64,000 bases of DNA from Euglena gracilis (Eukaryota; Euglenida; Euglenophyceae; Euglenales). The position numbers were made by a program, and so were the translations under genes. Under the pieces are notes generated by a model. It saw only the letters and a program-made list of their open reading frames with translations. It was not told the origin of the DNA and did no database searches. The stretch covers positions 61,564,362-61,628,361 of the forward strand of contig CP154956.1 of the NCBI GenBank assembly GCA_039621445.1. The letters are read 5' to 3'. Positions 41,301 to 50,300 of the stretch are shown piece after piece. Every line of letters starts with the position of its first letter. Position 1 is the stretch's first letter.

Positions 41301-44300
41301 GGGAAAAAAATCCTCCAGTGCTATGTGCCGAGGTGAAAATGAAAATGGGGCTTTTAATATGCTTTTATGGCTGATTTTGTTTTTAAAAAAAATCCTATCC
41401 AAATTTTTTTTGCCAAAAACGGGCTTTTTTGACAGATTTTGGGGGTCAAAAAATTTTGGCACTTGCCCCAGCCATTGGGGAAAAGCCTTTGGGAGCCATT
41501 GATTCCTACCTCCCCCTCCTCAGGGGGGGTCCACTCGGATTTAGAGTCCCCCGCTTGTCGTACGACCGGGTACCTACAACCTGCGACCAGGGGGGTGGTC
41601 GTTATACCCCCCTAACCTGCAACCTGCGACCGGGGGTGGTCGTTGTAGTGGGGGTGGTCGTTGTTCACAATATTGACCGATACCAACCGAAAGCCGAAGG
41701 ACCTTTTACAAGCGCAGAGGCTTTCGAGCCATCACTACGGGTGTACAAAACATGAGCGCCAGTGGGGAACAGGGAAAATTCCTGAAAAAAGGCAGCATAC
41801 ATGGATGCATCTTCATACAACCTCATAAAAACCAGCAAGGTTGGGTTTTGTTTTTGTATTTTTGGGGGGGGTCCCAAAATCGGCCCAAGAATTTTGGGGG
41901 GGTACCCAAAAATCAAATTTTTGGGTCTCCATTGACGATGAGAGAAAACCACGGGAAACAATGGTCGACATCCGCAAAGTCACAAAGGGGCTGTCGCTCA
42001 GAGTTGTCCTGAACACTCCCCGCCTGCTTGAAACGCTTTCTGGCGTTTTTTTTTCAAAAGTCAGACCTTCCCCCACCCAGTTAGCAGGGTTTCCCACCGA
42101 TTCGTACTTGGGGACTCCCGAGCCCATTCGTACTTATTCGTACTTATTCGTACTTATTTGTACTTATTCGTACTTATTCGTACTTCAAAAAAGGGCCATG
42201 TACAGCCATAGGTGACCATTTGGTATGCTTCCTTGAGCACATCTTCAACGTTCTGAAACCGGGAAAAGCAAGGAAAACAGCTCATTCACTTGAGAAACTA
42301 TCTAAGTGACGAACTCATTCTGGCGAAATTTGTGAAAAAAATCGTTGTGAGAAAAAAATACAAAACAGCACAGGAAAAACACATTCTTTCTTTGCGACTG
42401 ATGTTGTCCAGCATGCCATGCACGAACAAATACTCAAGATGAAACGAGCAAATTGTTCAATGGTGTGCAAAGCGTTCTTCGCAGTCACCATTGCAAAACA
42501 TGCAGGACTCCGAGTGGCAGCTGCATCATTTTCGGAGGGAAAAGAGGACATGAGGTATCCTGCAGCGTAAGATATGCATCACATACAGAGAAGTGTGAGG
42601 GCCCTTCAAGTCAGTGCAATGGTGTAGAAAATTGTACCTTTTCCACTTGGCAATTCGTACTTATTCGTAACTGGGGAATTTTTCATTCGTACTTATTCGT
42701 ACTTATTCGTACTTATTCGTATTTTGGCAGATCTCGGCAATTCGTACTTATTCGTACTTATTCGTACTTATTCGTGTACGAATCAGTGGGAAACCCTGCA
42801 GTTAGTCCAGTTAGTTTAGTTAGTACAATTTTGAATCCTGAAATTTTTTGGGACCACAAGGCCTTTCAAAATGCCCCAAAATGCAATTTTCTGTTCGAGA
42901 CATGTAAACCCCCCCAAATAATACAATAAAACCCCCCGGGGCATTATTTTTTCGCCCAAAGTCCCGGCCCGAGGGGGGGGGATTATTTCCCAAAATTTTT
43001 CCTTCCGTAGGAGCAAAAACAGTGCCAAAACCCCCCTTTGGGTTCATTTTTTGTACTTTCTGATGAAATTTAGCATTTTTTGGAGGCCAGATGATCCAGA
43101 AAAATCGATTTTTTTTGTACTTCGTTGTCAGAGATTGTGATTTTTACCTACATTTCCAGGTCAAAAATCCGGGCCTTCGGCCTGAAACCGGGGGGGGGGA
43201 GTATTATTTCGGTGGCCGAAGTCGGACCCCGAGGGGGGGGGGTATTATTTGGGGGGGGGGGCATTATTTGGGGGGAGGGTTTAGATCACACCCCCCTGCC
43301 CCCCCAATCAGAGGCCACAATTCTGGAAGGCATGATTTTCCCTCCGAAAATAATAGTCTGGATTCCAACGATCACCCCTCATCAGAATCCACAATTTTGT
43401 TGTACCATTCCCCCCCCCGGTGTATAAACACCGGCCTTGTATAAGCACTGCCCCCCCCCGGTGCGCTTCCATCCTTTTGGACGTGTTGTACAGAAAATCC
43501 TTTGCACGTGAGGGGTCGGTGGTTCGATTCCGGCTGCAGCCCCAGGGATTATTTAAGGCCGCACCCCTGGGGGGGTTGGGGTGGGTCTGGCTGGACCCCC
43601 CCCCCGGGGGGCCCAGAGGGGGGTGAGATAACCTTTTTGGCGCAGCAGGCGCAGAAAATTTTGAAAAAATGGCTTTTCTTGGCCAAAATCGGCCTTTTTT
43701 AGGTGGTTAGGGGCAATTTTTCAAAGAGGGGTCCCAAAAATACAAATTTTTGGTGTTTTGGGGGGGGTACCCAAAAAACAAAATTTTGGGGGGGGGACCC
43801 AAAACCCAAAACCCAACCTTGAAACCAGCGTCCCTTTTTTTGGTCCTGACCTGCAACCTGCGACCGGGGGGGGGGGGTTTAGACCCCCCTAACCTGCAAC
43901 CTGCGACCGGGGGGTGTTCGGTATAGTGGGGTGGTCGTACAACAAGGGGGCCTTAAAAAACCTCACAAAATCTTAAAATGCCTTTTTTTTGGCCAAAATG
44001 CCTTGAAATACCTCAAAATGCTGTAACAATTCAACTTGGCACAACTTTTTCCAGCCAAAAAAAAAATGAAATCGCAAAATCTCAGCAAAAGCAGCCCAGG
44101 CCAGCTCCCGGGAGTCTATCCACCCAAATGAGTTTTTCAACTTTTTTGATTTTTTTGGCCGGGACTGACTTTGGGTTCAATGCCCAGACCTCCCTTGGAA
44201 AAAATGACCCTTGAAAAGCCTTAAAAACGTGTTCAGCCCGCCAAATGCCTGCCCTGAAATTCGTGGTCATGAACACGTTTTCAATGACGGCATTTGTGGC

Positions 44301-47300
44301 AATGACACGTTTTCAGTGACGGCATTTGTGGCAATGACACGTTTTCAGTGACGGCATCTGTGGCAAGGACACGTTTTCAGTGACGGCATTTGTGGCAATG
44401 ACACGTTTTCAATGAGGGCATTTGTGGCAACCCTGAGTAAAAAGCAAAAAACGCTGTCATGAAAAATCGGAGTGCGGTTGAGAGGCCGGGTGGTCCTCAA
44501 CAGGTGAGGCGGGTCGGGGGCACTCTACAACACGACAACAAGAAGGCTTGGTTGCCTTGGCACAAGGACAGGGAAGGGACGAAAATCACGGCACACGACA
44601 GGCTTTACACAAAAAGAGCCATACTTTGGTGGCCGCCACAAATCATAAGCGTTGGACCAGTTCACCCCCTTCAGCAACTGGTCCAACTCTTCAGGCTGCA
44701 ACACGTCTGCTGGAGGCCGAACCGCCGTTGACACTGCCTTCCGCGCGCGTTCGCGCTCCAGGGAACGCGAAAAAATCTCGTTGAACTGGAGGAATTGGCG
44801 CTCTGAGGAGGGCAAACCTACTCCCTCGGTGGTTGTTTTGCGGAATGCCCGAGCGACGGCATTCACGTATGTCTGAAAAGAGGTTGCCGAACGATTCCCT
44901 GAAACGAACAAAGTTCCCGACTGCTGCTCACGTTGAGCCACACATTGTTCGATGACGCTCGCCTCATCGAACAACAGGCTGGGTTCCAGCTCCCATCCCG
45001 TCCAGGCAACAAAGAAAGCATCCAGCTCAGGATAACAGGCTTGCCGATGTTGACACAGTTTGGCGAACTCCAAACAGTTGGCAACAGCAGCAAGCTCTGC
45101 ACCCAGGGTGCCGGACTTTTTCTTTGTATTGCCCTGTGCCAGCAAGGTGCCATGAAGGGGGTCAACCTTCGGCTTCTTGGCATCTTGCTGGTATACCGCA
45201 AGAGCAGCCAGGAACAGTTCCGTCCTAGGGGGAGGTGGCAAAAGACCATTCACAAAGTTTGCCGTGCGTTTAGCCATATTGGCAGGGCTGCGGGAAAAAG
45301 AAAAAAAAAAGAAAAAAGGGGGGGGTGACACGTTTTCAGTGACGGCATTTGTGGCAATGACACGTTTTCAGTGACGGCATTTGTGGCAATGACACGTTTT
45401 CAGTGACGGCATCTGTGTTCAGGCACGTTTTCAGTGAGGGCATCGTTTTTTGGGTCCGAATTTCACAAATTCGCGTTTTTGACCCCTTGCGTGAATCATG
45501 ACCACGAATTTCAGGGCAGGCATTTGGCGGGCTCTGAAAACGTTTTTAAACAAATTGTGGCTGAGCCCAGATTTCAGCCTGAAAACGTGTTCAGGGGCCC
45601 CCTTCGGGGGCCCTGGCTGAACACGTTTTCAGGCTGAAATCTGGGCTCAGCCACAATTTGTGTATAGAAAAAAACGCCTTGAAATGCCTTAAAATTTGGG
45701 GGGAGATTGCCTTTAAAAAAATAATGCCTGGCTGCAGTCCAGCACTCTCCTGGGGGACACTGCAAACCCTTGAGAAGAAGCTTGTCGAATATTCATCACA
45801 ATTTGGTAACCCTTCTGGGCGTGTGTGGAAAATGCGAAAAAAATAAATGAAATGAAATGAAATGAGCCACATAATTATCCCTTAAACTTGTGCAGCCCTC
45901 TGTCCAGTCCTTTGTTGACCCACCTGGGGTGGGAAGGGAATGGTTGTCCCCCCCCCAGCACCTGTGCAAGGAACATTTTTCCTGTGGCGACAAAAGAAGT
46001 TTTTGACGCAAAAAATCCGCACTCCAAGAAATACCCGGGGGGGGGGGGCTGGTGGGAAGGGGAAGGGTGGTCGGAACCCCAACCCAGGCTTCGACATAAG
46101 GGCAGGTGGGGGGAGGGGTCGGCAGGGCGGTCCTTAACGAAAAAAAAACTTCCTGTCCCAGCAGAGTCAATGAAAACATAATAGGAAAAATGGACGAAAA
46201 AACGGCCATATTTTGGCAAAAATTGGTTGGCTTTGGGGGGAAAATGATTTCTGGCATCCTTGACCATCCACCATCGCCCATCCACCCAAAACGTCAAAAT
46301 GCGTTTTTCGACTTTTTTGATTTTCCCCCCGTTCGATCCCCGTGTCAACCTTTTTCGCACCAAAATGGTAAAACGATTTCCTTTTCTGTTTGCTGACCAG
46401 CCTGAACAACTGGAAAAAACATTCACAACTTTCAAAAAATGATGAAAGGACCACACGGAACCATGCCCTGGCAAAGCAGGACAATTGTATTGGCAAACCA
46501 TGGGAACAGCACCGGCACTATGAGGCGCCCGGAAAGTCGAAAAAACCCAATTCCAAAAAAAATGGGTCCAACAGAGGAGAAAAAAGGCATCAAAAAAATG
46601 CCATACCGTGTCGGGGTCATCAAAAGTCTTTGCTGTGATGTTGACCAAGGACTTCAAACACTCCTCATCACGTTCTGCAGGTCACAAAAGAAATCACATG
46701 CAAAAGAGAAAGCACACCTTCAATGATCTCACAAACAGCATCGTGGTTCTTCAATGCTGTCAGCCAGAAATCTGGGACGCCTTTAGCATCTGCAAGCAAC
46801 AGAACGGGAGAAGATTATGGCACCAAGGTCACCTCCCCACCTAAAAATGACAATCCAGACATGGTTCGGACAGGGATTTTCATTGGGCAATGGGTTGCAT
46901 GGGCAGTGGTATTACTATTGGGGGGTCGGCACGCCGTGGCGAGGGGTCCGGCTAGGGGGGGGGGGAGGGGGGGTTTTTGGCGTGGCGAGGGGGTCCCGGA
47001 TGGGGGGGGGAGGGGTGCGCGGGGGTTTTCCAAGAAAATTTTCTTTGGCGGGCCTGACATGGCGTGGCGAGGGGGTCTGAAAATGAAAAGGGGGGGGAGG
47101 GGGGGGGTAAAATGGCGTGGCGAGGGGGTCGGTGAGGGGGGGGGGAGGGGTGTGCCGACCCCCCATTCGTGTCATTGCCATATAGGTGGTGAACAAGAGA
47201 CGTGTTGCAAAAACTGGCTCCTACACTAGACATTTACCCCCCCCCCACACTTGACCAGTGTGGGCTCGGCGCCGGGTGTATTTTGGACCCATTTTGGGAC

Positions 47301-50300
47301 ACATATTGGCATAAAGGAGGTCCCCCAAAACCCCCCCAAAAACCGCATTTTTTCACACGTCCCCAATTCTCACAATTTTCTCAAAGCTTTGATTCTCGTA
47401 GGTTTTTGAAGCAAAAAATGCCAGGGAAATGCAAAAAAATTCCAAGAGAAAAAATGTCAAAAACCAAAATCTGGTGCAATTTTTTTGACTTCGCACTTTT
47501 TCACCACTCCTAAAAACTACTGACACTTAAACCTGAAGTTTTTGACATTTTTTTTCATGAAAATGATGTTTGCGAAAAATAGTCAGGCCTCACGGCCACT
47601 GATGGGGGGTCCAGTGGCCTTCGGCCACCGCAGCGGGGGGGAGGGGCAGCCCCCCCCCCGCACCCCCCCATTATCACTACCCATTGTTGCAAAAAACGGA
47701 AGCCCAGACTAGACATTTACCTACACCCCCCACCCCCCCCACTTGTCTAGAGTAGGAGCCAGTTTTTGCAATATGTGGAACGAGACGGTCTGGACACCCC
47801 TTGCAGGGGGTGTCCAACCCTGATAAAACCTCAAATACGTACATTATAAATTCCTTAAAAAAAATCAGTTTGGGAAAATTTTCTTTCGAAATTTGAGTTG
47901 AAAATGAAGTTGCAAAAAGTTGCAAAAAAATCTTGGCAAAAACAAGCCAACCTGAGGGGAAAAAAATTTTTTGTGCATTTCTGGAACATTGTCCGGAAAA
48001 ATGGGGTTTTCGACTGTTTAACTTTGGACCTCGGTCAATGCCAGGATGCTGGAAAAAAGACGACATAAAAATAACAAATGCCTCAAAGAACCTAAAAAGG
48101 AACCTTCAAAAACACCTTTACAAGCTTTAAAACAACAACAACAACAACACACACAACACACCTGAAACTTCTTGGTTTGCATCTTCGGGTTCTTTGAAAT
48201 CTTCCCCCTGACCTTTTGTGACTTCCTCTTGAGTCGGTTCTCTTTGGCCACTTAGGATTTCAGCTCGCTGAGAAATGGAAACAACACAGATTGACTGATG
48301 AAAGTCCATGAATGTGGATTTGCAACACCGTGAACACCAGCGCCTGCCCTGTATTTCATGGACTTGAACACCCCCCAAAGCATCCTGTATTTCGTGAATT
48401 GGCTTTCACGAAACACAGCTCTGAAGTGCATGACTGGAATAGCCAATTCCTATCCACCCCAGCTGGTGCCAACCCAACCAGTGTCCGTTGACGTTCAAAT
48501 GCCTTCAGTGGACAGGTAGAGGGATCAGGGGGGTGGGCAGTCGAGTTTGGGTCCCAAACCCCCCTCCCCCCTTTGTCTGGTTGAGTTTGGAGCTCGACAG
48601 GGGGTCTGCGAGTCCAGACCCCCGACCCCTCCCCCCCCCTCGAACTCGACCAGTCCGGTTGAGTTGCGAACCCCCCCTGTGACCCCCCCCCCCCGGAGTG
48701 CCAAACGGTAGACTGGGGGGGGGGGTAGTGGGTAGTCGGCCGACTAGTCGGCCGACCACTTAGTCGGCCGACTACCCAATTGGTCGGCCGACTAGTCGGC
48801 GGACCAATTGGGTAGTCGGCCGACTACCCACTCTAATGTACTAACGGGTCAAAACCGCCGACTTTTAAGCCCCCCCCTGGGAAAAATTTTTTGTCTAAAT
48901 CACCTCAACACCAGTCAAAACCCACCCAAATGGCTCCAGAACCCCCCAATCGGGGGTGAATATGCAAAAAAATTGGGGGGAAATGTCCATTTTGGGCCAC
49001 TTTTGACAAAAGTACACCTCTCCCCATTGAATTTTCAATATAAGTCAAAATTTGCACAAAAAAAGGGTCTTATCCCTCCAAGTCTATTGCCAACATAGAA
49101 GGGATTTTGTTATTTGCGGGGGGGGGTGCGGTGGGGGCGGAGCCCCCCCCGCCTATGCCAAAGTAAGCCACAAAAACGACTTAGCCCCCGAGTATGTTGC
49201 CAACACAGAAGGGATTTTGTAATTTGAGGGGGGGGTGCGGGGGGGGCGGAGCCCCCCCCGCCTATGCCAAAGTGAGCCACAAAAACGACTTAGCCCCCGA
49301 ATATGTTGCCAACACAGAAGGGATTTTGTTATTTGAGGGGGGGGGCGGGGGGGGCGGAGCCCCCCCCGCCTATGCCAAAGTGAGCCACAAAAACGACTTA
49401 GCCCCCGAGTATGTTGCCAACACAGAAGGGATTTTGTTATTTGAGTCTCGGATTGGGGTGGAGGGGGGAGTTTTCTGCCTCTCGTGATGCAGAACGCAGA
49501 TTGCAGATTGCATTTCTAAAGGATTTTAATGTAATCCCTGTTTCATCATTGGTTTTTTACCCCTCCGGACCCCCATCAAGGACCCACCGACCCCCCACTG
49601 ACCAAAGATTTCCATCTGGGGGTGTTTATTTAGGCGTAAGACACTTATTTGGACCCATCCGGACCATTTCCGGGTGATTTGGGCCCGCCACAGACCATTT
49701 TTATGACCGCCGACTAGCCACCGACTTTGTTCATGGGGGGGGGGCTTAAAAGTCGGCGGTTTTGACCCGTTAGTACATTAGAGTGGGTAGTCGGCCGACT
49801 AGTTGGCCGACTACCAACTACCCCCCCCCCCTGTCTCGCCGACTAGCTACCGACTAGGCCTAGTCGGTGGACCAATTGGGTAGTCGGCCGACTAGTCGGC
49901 CGACTACCCACTACCCCCCCCCCCAGTCTACCGCCTTGCGCCCCCCCCCGGCCTGGGCTCCCGGGATCCACGATGACTTATCATAGAAGAACCAGATCCA
50001 TCTTTCCCAGTGCGACGATCCCGGAGTTCGGGCCGACCTCCAATGATCCGCATTCCCCAGCCCAAAATAACAAAACCCTTTGTGTGTGCAAGGCAAGGAT
50101 GGCTATGGGCAGACATTGGGGGTGTACGGGTCGCGGGCGGGGTCGCGGGGGGGTCGCGGGGGGAATGTGGCAGTTTTGACGGGTCACGTGTGACCAATGT
50201 GACCTCACATACAACGTCACATGTCACCTATTTTTAGAACTTTTGGATCCAAAAATAGATCCAATTAGGAATTTATCAGCAATTTTGATTCCTAATTCGG

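Noticed and set aside
42120-42190. Decamer array considered as an independent satellite
   Set aside because: It lies exactly at the inner edge of the terminal repeat at both ends of the 42085-42798 element, as expected for subterminal transposase sites.
43494-43550. Possible tRNA-Ala-like sequence (TTTGCACGTGAGG ... GGTTCGATTCC)
   Set aside because: The T-arm B-box is good, but no A-box, D-arm or pairing acceptor strand is present upstream and the T-stem has a mismatch. At most a tRNA-derived SINE fragment.
34330-48110. AAGGCATTTT repeats as tRNA-derived SINEs
   Set aside because: GATCGAAC/GTTCGATCC motifs resemble a B-box in some copies, but no A-box sits at the right distance and the motif decays in others. 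Left as an unclassified dispersed family.
49083-49450. CRISPR-like array (repeats of about 108 bp with spacers)
   Set aside because: The units are tandem and identical throughout, there are no unique spacers and no cas genes, and the surrounding genes are eukaryotic.
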